From: Bos javanicus
Taxonomy: Eukaryota; Chordata; Mammalia; Artiodactyla; Bovidae
Length of the DNA stretch: 64,000 nt
Reading direction: 5' to 3'
NCBI RefSeq assembly: GCF_032452875.1
Contig: NC_083868.1
Coordinates: forward strand, 34,452,537 to 34,516,536
Below the pieces are notes generated by a model, which saw nothing but the letters and a program-made list of their open reading frames with translations, was not told the DNA's origin and ran no database searches. Positions within the stretch are counted from its first letter, which is position 1, and every line of letters starts with the position of its first letter. Shown in pieces: positions 1 to 11,912 of the stretch. The position numbers and the translations under genes are program-made.

Positions 1-560
1 ATTTGATGGAGATTAAAGTGAATCTGTAGTTTATTTTGGGTGGTATGGATATTTTAACTGTGTTAATTTGTTCAATCAATAAACATTAAATATCTTTCCA
101 TTAATTTGGATCTTCTTCAATTTGTTTCATTAATTTAGACTGCAATAGTTTTCAATATATAGGTCTTTTACCTCCTTGATTAAATTTATTCCTAGCTATT
201 TTGCAGGGTTGGGTTCTGTAATTATAAATGGGATTGTTTTCTTTGTTTCTCTTTCTGATATTTTGTTATTGTTGAAGAGAAACTCAATTTTTCTTTGTAT
301 GTTGATTTTATGTCCTACCTATAACTTTAAAAAATTAGCTTATTCTAATGTGTTTAATTTTTTTAATGGAGTCTGTAAGGTTCTCTCTCTATATAATATC
401 ATGTCATCTACAGATAGTGACAGTTGTACTTCTTGCTTTCCAATTTGGATTTCTTTTAACTTTTGTTTCTCTCACCTAATTGCTCTGGATAGGTTTTCAA
501 ATACTATATTGAATAAAAATGGTGCTCTACTCTGTATTTTCTTTCTTCTAATTTGCATTT
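1..560 (-). mobile_element. L1 LINE fragment, ORF2 region, antisense
   Basis: Read on the minus strand this matches the L1 ORF2 reverse-transcriptase region. Landmarks on the plus strand include the stretch around 215-240 (AATGGGATTGTTTTC) and the stretch around 440-525, which is the usual complement of the L1 segment after the YADD box. The 131-codon plus-strand frame at 176-571 is only the antisense of this L1 and is not a gene. The element runs off the left edge and is interrupted at about 599 by a BovB. Confidence 0.85.
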
Positions 561-598
561 TAGTGTCATGATCAAATGCACATTGAAGGTCAAATCAA

Positions 599-2581
599 TT
601 TCAGTTCAGTTCAGTCGCTCAGTCGTGTCCGACTCTTTGTGACCCCATGAACCACAGCACTCCAGGCCTTCCTGTCCATCACCAACTCCCGGACCCTACC
701 CAAACTCAGATTCATTGATTTGGTGGTGCCATACAACCATCTCATCCTCTATTGTCCCCTTCTCCTCCTGCCCTCAATCTTTCCCAGCGTCAGGGTCTTT
801 TCAAATGAGTCAGCTCTTCGCATCAGGTGGCCAAAGTATTGGAGTTTCAGCTTCAGCATCAGTCCTTCCAATGAACACCCAAGACTGATCTCCTTTAGGA
901 TGGACTGGTTGGATCTCCTTGAGGTCCAAGGGACACTCAAGAGGCTTCTCCAACACCACAATTTAAAAGCATCAATTCTTTGGTGCTCAGCTTTCTTTAT
1001 AGTCCAACTCTCACATCCATACATGACTACTGGAAAAACCATAGCCTTGAGTAGACGGACTTTGTTGACAAAGTAATGTCTCTGCTTTTTGATCTGCTGT
1101 CTAGACTGGTCATAACTTTCCTTCCAAGGAGTAAGTGTCTTTCAGTTTCATTGCTGCAATCACCATCTGCAGTGATTTTGGAGCCCCCAAAATAAAGTTA
1201 GCCCCTGTTTCCACTGTTTCCCCAACTATTTGCCATGATTGATAGGACCGGATGCCATGATCTTAGTTTTCTGAATGTTGAACTTTAAGCCAACTTTTTC
1301 ACTCTCGTCTTTCACTTTCACCAAGAGGCTCTTTAGTTCTTCTTCACTTTCTGCCTTAAGGGTGGTGTCATCTGCATATCTGAGGTTATTGATATTTCTC
1401 CCGGCAATCTTGATTCCAGCTTGTGCTTCTTCCAGCCCAGTGTTTCTCATGATGTACTATGCATAGAAGTTAAATAAGCAGGGTGACAATATACAGCCTT
1501 GATGTACTCCTTACCCTATTTGGAACCAGTCTGTTGCTCCATGTCCAGTTCTAACTCTTTCTTCCTGACCAGCATACAGGTTTTTCAAGAGGCAGGTCAG
1601 GTGGTCTGGTATTCCCATCTCTTTGAGAATTTTCCACAGTTTTTTGTGATCCACACAGTCAAAGGCTTTGGCATAGTCAATAAAGCAGAACTATGTTTTT
1701 CTGGAACTCTCTTGATTTTTTGAGGATCCACTGGATGTTGGCAATTTAATCTCCGGTTTCCCTGCCTTTTCTAAATTCAGCTTAAACATCTATAAGTTCT
1801 CATTTCATGTACTATTGAAGCATAGCTTGGAGAATTTTGAGCATTAGTTTGTAGCATATGAAATAGGTGCAACTGTGTGGTACTTTGAACATTTTTTTGC
1901 ATTGTCCTTCTTTGGGACTTGAATGAAAAGTGACCTTTTCCAGTCCTGTGGCCACTGCTGAGTTTTCCAAACTTGCTGGCATATTGAGTGCTGCACTTTC
2001 ACAGCATCATCCTTTAGGATTTGAAATAGCTCAACTGGAATTCTATCACCTCTACTAGCTTTGTTCATAGTGATGCTTCCTAAGGTCTACTTGACTTAAC
2101 ATTCCAGGATGTCTGGCTCTAGGTGAGTGATCACACCATCGTGATTATCTGGGTCGTGAAAATCTTTTTTATGTAGTTCTTCTGTGTATTCTTGCCACCT
2201 CTTCTTAATATTTTCTGCTTCTGTTAGGTCCATACCATTTCTGTCCTTTATTGAGCCCATCTTTCCAAGAAATATTCCCTTGGTATCTCTAATTTTCTTG
2301 AAGAGATCTCTAGTCTTTCCCATTCTATTATTTTCATCTATTTCTTCCAATTGATCACTGAGGAAGGCTTTTTTATCTCTCCTTGCTATTGTTTGGAACT
2401 CTGCATTCAGATGGGAATATCTTTCCTTTTCTCCTTTGCTTTTCACTTCTCTTCCTTTCACAGCTATTTGTAAGCCCTCCTCAGACAGCCATTTTGCTTT
2501 TTTTCATTTCTTTTTCTTGGGGATGATCTTGATCCCTGTCTCCTGTACAATGTCACAAACCTCCGTCCATAGTTCATCAGG
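599..2581 (-). mobile_element. BovB (RTE) LINE, 5'-truncated
   Basis: The plus strand begins with TTCAG repeats (complement of the BovB 3' tail) and then follows the whole 3' half of BovB backwards to the region just after the endonuclease. Minus-strand frames carry reverse-transcriptase pieces (2096-2461, 1844-2068, 1226-1450 with the YADD box, 749-1042), broken into several frames by stops and indels. The insert is bounded by a TSD, CAAATCAA, at 591-598 and 2582-2589, so this is one truncated retrotransposition event into L1-flanking DNA. Confidence 0.95.
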
Positions 2582-2589
2582 CAAATCAA

Positions 2590-3393
2590 GTTACCAATAT
2601 CTAATTATTATTAGCTATTTTGTTTTTATAACTTCTTGATTCATTTATATCCCACCCAATATTGAGTTGGGTTTGTGCAAATTTATGAAAAATTCTGTAA
2701 TAATCAAACAGTTTTTTCACAGGTCACCTCTTCTTCGAGCCTTTTTTTTCCATGTCCTTCAATGTTAGCCAGTGTTTCTTTCTGAAGTTTTCTGATACTT
2801 TTATAGTAGTTGTGGGACTTCTGTATCTCCTCCTGAAACTATGCTGCTTTTGTCCCATCTCCTCATTCTCTTCTTTCCAATACCAACCATAGGAACACTC
2901 CAATATTATGGATTTTGTCTTCATTTTTGTTATACTCCATGATAAAATTACATTCATTCTTAAAAGTTGAATAATTACTTTGAAGAGCATGATTTCCAAA
3001 TCTTTATTTCTGCTTTACATTTATATCTTGATATCTCTTTTATCTTAAACAGTTTGATGAACATCTATCTTGGACATCCTCAAGGTCAGTGAGTTAAAAC
3101 TGAATTTAAAGCATTTCTTCCCAAATGAAGTATTTTCTTCTCTTTTGTCTTTTGGCTAAAATGTCATGTTTTATTTCTCAATACACTGTAAATTCCTTAC
3201 AGTTGTTAATCATTTTAATCTCTTTACCACCTTACAATGTGAAGGCAGGATATAAAACAATTACCATATAACTTCCATGAGTATCCAAATTCTAGCATTC
3301 AAATGCCAGTGTAGTTCTATTCTACCAAAGTGGATCTTTGGTATGTCTGACGGGATTGTGTGCATTTGGATTATGATAATAGCATAGTAAAGG
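2590..3393. other. Unclassified AT-rich DNA
   Basis: No gene or confidently named repeat is visible. The minus-strand frame at 2724-2999 has no recognisable motif and overlaps T-rich low-complexity sequence. Confidence 0.4.
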
Positions 3394-3799
3394 TTTCAGT
3401 TCAGTTCAGTTGCTCAGCCGTGTCCGACTCTTTGCGACCCCATGAATCGCAGCACACCAGGCCTCCCTGTCCATCACCAACTCCCAGAGTTCACTCAGAC
3501 TCACTTCCATCGAGTCAGTGATGCCATCCAGCCATCTTATCCTCTGTCATCCCCTTCTCCTCCTGCACCCAATCCCTCCCAGCATCAGAGTCTTTTCCAG
3601 TGAGTCAACTCTTCGCATGAGGTGGCCAAAGTACTGGAGTTTCAGCTTCACCATCATTCCTTCCAAAGAACACCCAGGGCTGATCTCCTTCAGAATGGAC
3701 TGGTTGGATCTCCTTGCAGTTCAAGGGACTCTCAAGAGTCTTCTCCAACACCACAGTTCAAAAGCATCAATTCTTCAGGGCTCAGCTTTCTTCACAGTC
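3394..3799 (-). mobile_element. BovB 3' fragment
   Basis: About 400 bases of the BovB 3' end in antisense, starting with TTCAG repeats and stopping within the C-terminal coding part (complement of the segment reading SWTVKKAE). No clear TSD was found. The plus-strand frames at 3518-3855 are antisense shadows. Confidence 0.93.
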
Positions 3800-4657
3800 A
3801 TTTAGTTGAACTAAAATCACTCTATAAAATGAACAATATGGAGAATGCCAAATAACTGTCAACTACTTATGCATTACATGTTCCTGAATTTCCATGGCTA
3901 TTCATCTCTCAAACTACATATCTCTACATCTATTAAAAACTCCTGGAATAAGCCAATATAATCACAATAGTATCATTTTTGAGGAGTTAATGTAAGTGTT
4001 TGTCAAAATTTATAGATGTAATCTCTATACACTATTTGTGGTACAGGTCCTTTTATTTATTGTATTGTTGTTTCCATGTTTATTCATCTTGCTAAGTGCT
4101 ACATTTACAACATCTGTGTTGATACACTTGGACTTCTTTTTCAGGTTGTCATGCAATCTACTTAGAAATTTTGTTTTCTTTAATGGCTCAAATTAGAAGT
4201 AAATTCAAAATCCAGTAATTATTTCTGTAAATTTTCTATTAAAATATATGCTTATTAGTGCAGATACAATGCCTGTCTTACGCATTGAAGGGCCTAAAAT
4301 GCCATGGAGGCTGAGGTCAGTGAAAAAAGAACATGTTTTGAACTTGACTTAAAAATTTGTGTTCTGATTATTTTTGCAGTCTAGTTAAGTAACTTATACT
4401 TTCTTTACTCATGAAAAGTAATTATACATACTTTTGGGTATGTTAAAGAGTAAATGATGCTATTTTACCTTGGTTAGTAGTACAGGGTTTGAGGATTAGT
4501 TAGATCTCAGTGGAAAACCTGGTTCTAATAGCTATCACCCATACAATCTTGTGTAGGTTACACTTCAATTTCTGCAGGGTGATATAGTGATAAGACAGTG
4601 ACTGAAACTATTAAACAAGTTAATGTATATTAAACATCACAATTTTTCTCTTATATT
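3800..4657. other. Unclassified, possible MIR remnant
   Basis: Mostly AT-rich DNA without a recognisable gene. About 4467-4585 resembles a diverged plus-strand MIR SINE (the part around 'aatcttgtgtaggttacactt'), but the match is weak. Confidence 0.35.
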
Positions 4658-5115
4658 CTTTTTTAAAATTTATTTATTTTAATTGGAAGATAATTACTTT
4701 ACAATATTGTGATTTTTTTCCCCAGACATTAGCATGAATTGGCCATAGGTATACATGTTTCACCCCATCCTGAAGGCACCTTCCAACTCCCTCTCTACCC
4801 TATTCCTCTAGGTTGTCCCAGAACACTGATTTTAGGTGCCCTGCTTCATGCATGGAATTTGCACTGGTCATCTGTTTTGCCTATGGTAATGTATATGTTT
4901 CAATGCTTTTCTCTCAAATCACCCCACCCTTGCCTTCTCCCACTGAGTCCAAAAGTCTATTGTTTATATCTCTGTCTCCTTTGCTGCCCTGCATGTAGGA
5001 TCATTGGTATTATCTTTCTAAATTCCATATATATGCATTAATATACAATATTTGCCTTTCTCTTTCTGACTTACTTCCCTCTGTATAATAGACTCCAGGT
5101 TAATCCACTTCATTA

Positions 5116-5328
5116 TTAGTGAGGTCATTAATGAAGTCGCTAAGTTGTGTCCGACTCTTCATGAGCCCATGGACTGTAGCCTACCAGGCTCCTCTGTCCA
5201 TGGGATTTTCCAGGCAAGAGTACTGGAGTGGGTTGCCATTTCCTTCTCCAGAGGATCTTCCCAGCCCAGGGATCAAATCTAGGTCTCCCTCATTGTAGGC
5301 TTTACAGTCTGAACCATCAGGGAAGTCC
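5116..5328 (-). mobile_element. Bov-tA SINE
   Basis: A complete tRNA-derived ruminant SINE in antisense: the BovB-like tail part (TGTGTCCGACTC) comes first and the tRNA-like head ends at 'ccatcagggaagtcc'. A perfect 15-base TSD, TAATCCACTTCATTA, lies at 5101-5115 and 5329-5343. Inserted in the L1 3' UTR. Confidence 0.95.
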
Positions 5329-5370
5329 TAATCCACTTCATTAGAACTGACTCAAATGCATTCCTTCTTA

Positions 5371-5647
5371 TGCTGCTGCTGCTGCTAAGTTGCTTCAGTC
5401 GTGTCTGACTCTGTGCAACCCCATAGATGGCAGCCCACCAGGCCCTGCCATCCCTGGGATTCTCCAGGCAAGAACACTGGAGTGGGTTGCATTTCCTTCT
5501 CCAATACATGAAAGTGAAACGTGAAAGTGAAGTAGCTCAGTCGTGTCCGACTCTTTGCGACCCCATGGACTGCAGCCTACCAGACACCTCCGTCCATGAG
5601 ATTTTCCAGGCAAGAGTACTGGAGTGCGTTGCCATTGCCTTCTCCAG
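5371..5647 (-). mobile_element. Bov-A2 dimeric SINE
   Basis: Starts with (TGC)n, the complement of the CAG tail, followed by two BovA monomers joined by the GAAAGTGAA linker. A perfect TSD, TTCCTTCTTA, lies at 5361-5370 and 5648-5657. It sits about 40 bases from the preceding Bov-tA but has its own TSD, so it is an independent insertion. Confidence 0.95.
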
Positions 5648-6900
5648 TTCCTTCTTATAGTGGTATAATATACCATCATGTCTATATACCACAACTTCCA
5701 TATACATTCAGATACAATGGACATCTAGGTTGCTTCCATTTATAAATAGTGCTTCAGTGAACACTGGGGTAAATGTGTCTCTTTCATTTCTAGTTTCCTC
5801 AGGGTATATGCCTAGCAGTGGGATTGCTGGGTCATATGGCATTTCTATTCCCAGTTTTTTAAGGCATTTCCACCCTGTTCTCTATAGTGGCTGTACCAGC
5901 TTGCATTTCCACAATAGTTTAAGAGGGTTCTCTTTTCTCCACACCCTTTACAGCATTTATTGCTTGTAGATTTTCTGATGATGGTCATTCTGAAGGTGTG
6001 AGATGATAATTATAGTGGTTTTGATTTGTATTTCTCTAATAATAAGTAATGTTGAACATCTTTTCATTGTTTATTAGTCATCCGTGTGTCTTCGGATATA
6101 TGTCTGTTTGGTTCTTTTGCCCACTTTTTGATTGGGTTGTTTGTTTTTCTGGTATTGAGCTGCATGAACTGCTTGTATATTTTGGAGATTAATTCTTTGT
6201 CAGTTGTTTCATTTGTAATTATTTTCTCCCATTCTGAGGGCTGTCTTTTTACCTTGCTTATGGTTTCCTTCATTGTGCAAAACCTTTTAAGTTTAATTAG
6301 GTCCCATTTGTTTCTTTTTATTTCCATTACTATGGGAGGCAGATCATAGAGGATCTTTCTGTGATTTATGGGCAAAAAGTGTTCTGCCTATGTTTTCCTC
6401 TAAGAGTTTTATAGTTCCTGGTCTTACATTTAGGTTTTTAATCCACTTTGAATTTATTTTTGTGTATGGTATTAGAAAATGGTCTAGTTTCATTCTTTTA
6501 CAAATCCTAGCATCACTTGTTGAAGAGATTGTCTTTTCTCCATAAAAATTTTTTCCTCCTTTATTAAAGATAAGGTGTCCATAGGTGTGTGCATTTCACC
6601 CCAGACTTTCTCTTTTGTTCTGTTGATGTATTTTCTGTCTTTGTACCAGTACCATGCTCTCTTGATGACTGTAACCTTGTAGTACAGTCTGAAGTTGGGG
6701 AGGTTTATTCCTTCTGTTCCATTCTTCTTTCTGAAGATAGATTTGGCTATTTGGGATCTTTTGTGTTTCCGTACAAATTGCAAAATTATTTGTTCTAGTT
6801 CTGTGAAAAATATTGTTGGTAGTTTGATAAGAATTGCATTGAATCTATAGATTGCATTGGGTAATATATTCATTTTCACTGTATTGATTCTTCCAATCCA

Positions 6901-7277
6901 GATCAGATCAGATCAGTCGCTCAGTCGTGTCCGACTCTTTGTGACCCCATGAATCGCAGCACACCAGGCCTCCCTGTCCATCACCAACTCCCGGAGTTCA
7001 CTCATACTCACGTCCATCAAGTCAGTGATGCCATCCAGCCATCTCATCCTCTGTCATCCCCTTCTCCTCCTGCCCCCAATCCCTCCCAGCATCAGAGTCC
7101 TTTACAATGAGTCAACTCTTAGCATCAGGTGGCCAAAGTACTGGAGTTTCAGCTTTAGCATCATTCCTTCCAAAGAAATCCTAGGGCTGATCTCCTTCAG
7201 ATTGGACTGGTTGGATCTCCTTGCAGTCCAAGGGACTCTCAAGAGTCTTCTCCAACACCACAGTTCAAAAGCATCAA
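6901..7277 (-). mobile_element. BovB 3' fragment inside L1
   Basis: A 5'-truncated BovB in antisense beginning with GATCAGATCAG, a variant of the usual TTCAG tail. TSD TTCCAATYCA at 6891-6900 and 7278-7287 (one mismatch). The L1 sequence resumes immediately afterwards. Confidence 0.94.
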
Positions 7278-7915
7278 TTCCAATTCAAGGACATAGTATA
7301 TTTCTCCATCTATTTGTGTCATCTTTGATTTCTTTCATCAGTGTTTTATAGTTTTCCATATACAGGTCTTTTGTTTCTTTAGGTAAATTTATCCCCAAAT
7401 AGTTTATTCTTTTTCATTGCAATGGTAAATGGGATTGTTTCCTTCATTTATATTTCTGATATTTCATTGTTAGCCCATAGGAATGCAAGGGATATCTTTG
7501 TATTTATTTTATATCCTGTGACTTTAGTACATTCATTGATTAACTCTGGTAATTTTCTGGTGGCATCTTTAGGGTTTTCTATGTAGATGATCATGTCATC
7601 TGCAAACAGTGAGAGTTTTACTTCTTTTCCAATCTGAATTTCTTTATTTCTTTTTCTTCTCTGATTGCTGTGGCTAGGGCATCCAAAAATATGTTGAATA
7701 GTAGTGGTGAGAGTGGGTACCCTTGTTTTGTTCCTGATTTTAGAAGAAATGCTTTCAATTTTCACCCTTGAGGACAGTGTTTGCTGTGGGTTTGTTGCAT
7801 ATGGCTTTTATTATGTTGAGGTGTATTCCTTTTATGCCTACTTTCTGAAGAGTTTTTAATCATAAATAGGGGTTGATTTTTCCCAAAGGTTTTTTCTGCA
7901 ATTATTGAAATTCTT

Positions 7916-8460
7916 AAATAGCATCTATAATTATATTCACTTCTAAAGAAGATCAGTGTATATTCATTTTTCCCCCTTAATTTCATCTAACAATTTCCTT
8001 ATACTTGTTATGCTGTACAGATTAGGTTCAGGAGCTCTGGTTTCATGTGTTACTCTGATGACTTCTGGCTGTGTGTCAATACTATTTCTGAACATTATTT
8101 TTTATTTGTGGAATTAAGATCATAATGCTTACATGATATAAAGTATGTAAAAGTGCTGTGGCAAATCTAAAATGATATAAACAATGTCAGTTATTATTAA
8201 AATAAACTGAATTGATAATTGGTCATCTACTAATTGATTAAACAAATATTGAATGTATAAAAAATTCTGGATGATATACCCATATTCACTGCAGCTGCAA
8301 TAGTGTGCTGTATTCATGGTAGAGTAGGCACAAGATAAATAAAGGATAACCTTCCACTGAGTACAACCAGAATTCAGTTGCCTGAATTGAAATGAAAATA
8401 TTGCAGTTAATGGTTGATTGTTCTGCTTTCAATAATTATCTCCTGTTTTGCCTATATGAT
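7916..8460. other. Unclassified AT-rich DNA
   Basis: Nothing recognisable. The minus frames at 7762-7986 and 8129-8317 have no motif and look like chance open frames. Confidence 0.4.
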
Positions 8461-8917
8461 AGTTAATTTGATGTGGCAATTTGACTTGGATATAGGGTGC
8501 CCAAATACTTGGCAAAAGATTATTCTAGATCTGACTGAAGGAGTTTATGGATGATACAAATCATTTCAATTGACTGAGTAAAACATGTTGCCTTCCTTGA
8601 TATTGGGGGGTCCTCATTCTATCAGTTAAAGATTGGAATAAAACAAAAAGGCTAAGTAACATGGAAATCCTCTTGTCTGACTGAATAAGCTGGGACATTG
8701 GTCTGTTCCAGCTTTCAGACTCACACTGGAGCACTGGTTCTCCTTGGGTCTTGAGCCTGCTGAGTTTTTGGCATCCTAAGCTCCATAATCACATATTATT
8801 ACAAAGAATTGCCTCATGCAATTATGGAGCCTAGCAAGTCCCAAGATCTGCAGCCAACAGGCTAGACATGCAGGAAAACCAACGGTATATGTTCTAGTCC
8901 AAAAGCCAGCAATATGT

Positions 8918-8957
<40 letters not shown>

Positions 8958-8990
8958 GTTCTGTTTCTCTGGAAAACCTAGCTTAGTACA
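8461..8990 (+). mobile_element. Old mammal-wide repeat with an internal inversion
   Basis: From 8461 the sequence follows a common old interspersed repeat whose far end normally reads GGTTCTGTTTCTCTGGA followed by CTAATACA. I cannot name the family with certainty. The first part (to about 8794) and the last part (8956-8990) are in one orientation. The block from about 8806 to 8917 is the reverse complement of sequence that should sit there. Arms at 8781-8794 and 8816-8829 pair with two mismatches. A related copy lies at 46679-47074 in the opposite orientation. Confidence 0.65.
8920..8955. repeat. (AC)18 microsatellite
   Basis: An uninterrupted run of 18 AC dinucleotides within the old repeat at 8461-8990, at the junction between its inverted block and its terminal block. 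Confidence 0.99.
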
Positions 8991-10837
8991 CCCCATTTTT
9001 AACTTAGTCTCCTATTTTGTCTTTCGTTTAATTCCCTACCTTTCTCTCATATGGTTAGATCTGTTAAATAACCCAATCAAAATAAATGGTTTCATAGCTA
9101 AATCAGAGAGAACTATTTTACTTGCCAGGTAGGGGACTATAGAAGAATGTGAGAAAAAAATGTTGTGTGTAACAGTTAGTATGTTTGTCCAAATTTTTTT
9201 CCAAAAAATGCCTGGAGGCCCTATGCCATTCTCAACTCTACTCGTATCTTGTAATTTTTCCTTTCATCTATACCTGTCCAGGAAGTGATGACCTTTTATC
9301 TTTAACTTCAAAAGACATATTCTTAACTTAGCTCTATCCCTGAGTAAAAATTACACAGAATCTGCTCAACTACCACTGATGTGAGAAACACTGATGCAAA
9401 AGCTGTTAGCTTCTTATTCATATCCTTTTATTATTATGTTTGTTTTCATGGTTCCAAAGATGCCAAATGCAAAGTTTACAGCAGTGGTTGATAGAAAGAT
9501 TCTTTGCCATCAGCGAAACAGTTCAAGTGAGTTGTAAAATCTGCATGGTCACATTTAATTCAGAGAAAGTTTCACTTAACTCCCAGCAGCAATGATTAAT
9601 TTCATTAGGGGGAAAAATGCCACCAAGTTAGTCTGTCAGTAACAATGTCTAATTTCATTGAAATGCTTTAAAAATTATGAGATATAAAGCTTGGTTCTGT
9701 GTGAATTCTCAAATAGTGAAATAGAACAAATTGTGTACTAACAGTTAACTGTGTATGAGGTAGGTAAGGATATATAGTTGTGTATCAGAATATATGGTCT
9801 AGACTTAACCATTAAGCCACATTTTCAAAGAAGTCTTCCTGGGGGGCTAATATCTATAGGAATGCATTTAACACACTTTTTTTTCCCTTAAATAATACAT
9901 GATATTTTTGAGCATGAACTGTGCTTAGGGTTTAGAATCATTATCAAAAAATTAGAAACAATTATATAAAACTGAAGGTAGGAGAAAACAAATAAGAGAG
10001 ATAAAGGAAGCTTTGTGAAAAGGTGTACTTCATTTGTACTTTATTCCTACAGTGTTAATCATTTATTGTGTGTGTGTTCATTACACAGAGAAAAGAACAC
10101 TGGGCTGAAAATGTCTGAGGGACCTATGTCACTAGAAATGAGAGCTTTGGCTGGACAATATCAGTATTTCTGGTAGCTCTAGAATTTTAATTGTCTTTCA
10201 GTATGTAAAACTTTATTAATACAGAAATATCAGTCTTTGAATTTCCTTACTTAGACTGCTGAATTTTGAATTATTATATGGACAAAAAGTTTATTCTTGA
10301 AAGAAAACAAGGATATAAAATACAGAACAACTATATGTTGGCTCAATATTTGTTAATAGGTCATCATTTCATTAATAAACACATTTTTACATGAGCTGAC
10401 ATAATGTTATTTGCAGATGCTAAAATCCTATTTGATTATCAGACATTATTACATTTAAAAATCAGAGAAATATTTTAAAGCTTTATAGATTCAAAGGTTA
10501 AGTAATAATGTATCTCTCTTCTAGGATTTCATATTAAATTTGGGTTCCAATTTTACTAATTGTGGTTAGCTAACTTGGAAGAAAGAGTGAGAGGTAAATG
10601 GCCAGTTCTTTTCCCATTCCAAATTTTAAGAAAATATTTCATAAAATAATTTTTGTGTAATTCTAAAAATTTATGTTAATGTATGCCTGTCACATATGTA
10701 TATACATTTGCATTAAAATAGGAAGTGTGATGGATTAGGGATAAAAAAAGCAGGGATTTTAGATTTCAGAAATAAATTTGTGTTGCTTGTGCTTGATGAT
10801 GCAAAACTCGGAGGTGTGAGACCTCCAAAAATTTTTT
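8991..10837. other. Unclassified, apparently single-copy DNA
   Basis: No gene frame and no repeat that I recognise. The part around 9400-9720 is less AT-biased and lacks repeat signatures. See the findings for it as a candidate conserved non-coding block. Confidence 0.4.
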
Positions 10838-11010
10838 CTTTTTAAAGACTGCTTTGGTTATTTAAGTTTTCTTGCATTCTCATATGGTTTTTAGCATTAT
10901 CTTGGTAATTTAGGGGAAAAAGTGTTAGCTAGTATTTTGAAAGGAATATATTGAATCTGTAGATCAACTTGAGGATATTGCCATCTTAATACTGTATGAA
11001 CAGGCTGTCT
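10838..11010 (-). mobile_element. Old L1 fragment, ORF2, antisense
   Basis: Diverged antisense L1 ORF2: the plus strand carries 'actgctttggttattt' and 'ttgaatctgtagatca', complements of the ORF2 C-terminal region. Divergence is much higher than in the ruminant L1 at 4.7-7.9 kb. Confidence 0.75.
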
Positions 11011-11695
11011 TACCTTTTTTAGAAAAAAAAATACTTAAAATTATTTGTTTCCATTTTAAATGTTTATATAAGAAAAAGTTACATTTATTTTCACCCACAA
11101 TAGGTATTCTGTGCCTATGGTAGAATTACTGACAACAATCAAGTGGACAACAAATCTTTCTTCTTCACCTTGTAGGATAAGGCACATGCTCTGTGAAATA
11201 AAAATTAAAGAATGGCAAAAAGAATGGCATCTCACCTTCAGGGTTCACTTTATGGACAGAAAACTCAGGGGCCTACAGCCTGGGACTTGAAGAGAGTCCT
11301 AACACCTTCAGGTGGTATTCCAAGGGAGCAAGGAGAAAATCATCTAGTTGAGTCTTTCTCTTTCTTTCCATGAGCCAAGGAATCCAGGAGACAGTAAAGA
11401 CATTTACATTTCTGGACACTGAGCATAACTTTATTGCTTTCAAACAAGAGTTTTCTCAGCAGCAAGTGTTCTGTGCTTATATAAGATAGGAACACGTCAT
11501 GTTTTATTACACTTTTGTAGCTTTCCTAGCATTTTCACATAGTGGATCACATATTTGGGGGTTTCAAAGACTAGTAAAATTACAGAAAGAAAAAAAAATC
11601 CACAATGTCAAAAGAGTATCCAAATTTATATTTTATCAAATAAGGATATTTGAGAGATACAAGTGTTATTATATATCATCACCATCACTTACAAA
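11011..11695. other. Unclassified DNA upstream of the long BovB
   Basis: The stretch at about 11100-11480 is less AT-rich and unlike any repeat I can name. No coding frame is supported. The far right may include the very 5' end of the BovB. Confidence 0.35.
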
Positions 11696-11912
11696 AGGAC
11701 ATGATCACAGCAAAGTAGTAAGGAGCAGAGGCTGCACTTTGCTGGAGCAGCCATGAAGAGATACCCCACGTTCAAGGTAAGAGAAACCCAAGTAAGACAG
11801 TAGGTGTTGCAAGAGGGCATTAGAGGGCAGACACACTGAAACCATAATCATAGAAAACTAGCCAATCTGATCACATGGACCACAGTCTTGTCTAAATCAA
11901 TGAAACTAAGCC

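Larger units (their letters stand above)
4658..7915 (-). mobile_element. Ruminant L1 3' part, antisense, interrupted three times
   Basis: The plus strand opens with a T-rich tract (complement of the poly-A tail), then the ruminant L1 3' UTR (ACAATATTGTG near 4701), then ORF2 backwards. Minus-strand frames at 6064-6375 and 6490-6879 encode L1 ORF2 C-terminal sequence, and 7448-7765 carries the reverse-transcriptase part with FADDMI. The L1 is split by a Bov-tA (5116-5328), a Bov-A2 (5371-5647) and a BovB tail (6901-7277), each with a TSD, so L1 is the oldest layer. It fades out near 7915. Confidence 0.92.

Noticed and set aside
176..571. 131-codon hydrophobic plus-strand frame that looks like a membrane protein
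   Set aside because: It is the antisense of L1 ORF2; T-rich complement gives spurious Phe/Leu/Ile-rich translation.
5116..5647. CRISPR-like array suggested by repeated motifs such as GTGTCCGACTC
   Set aside because: The repeats are SINE monomers with TSDs in a ruminant nuclear genome; no spacers of uniform length.
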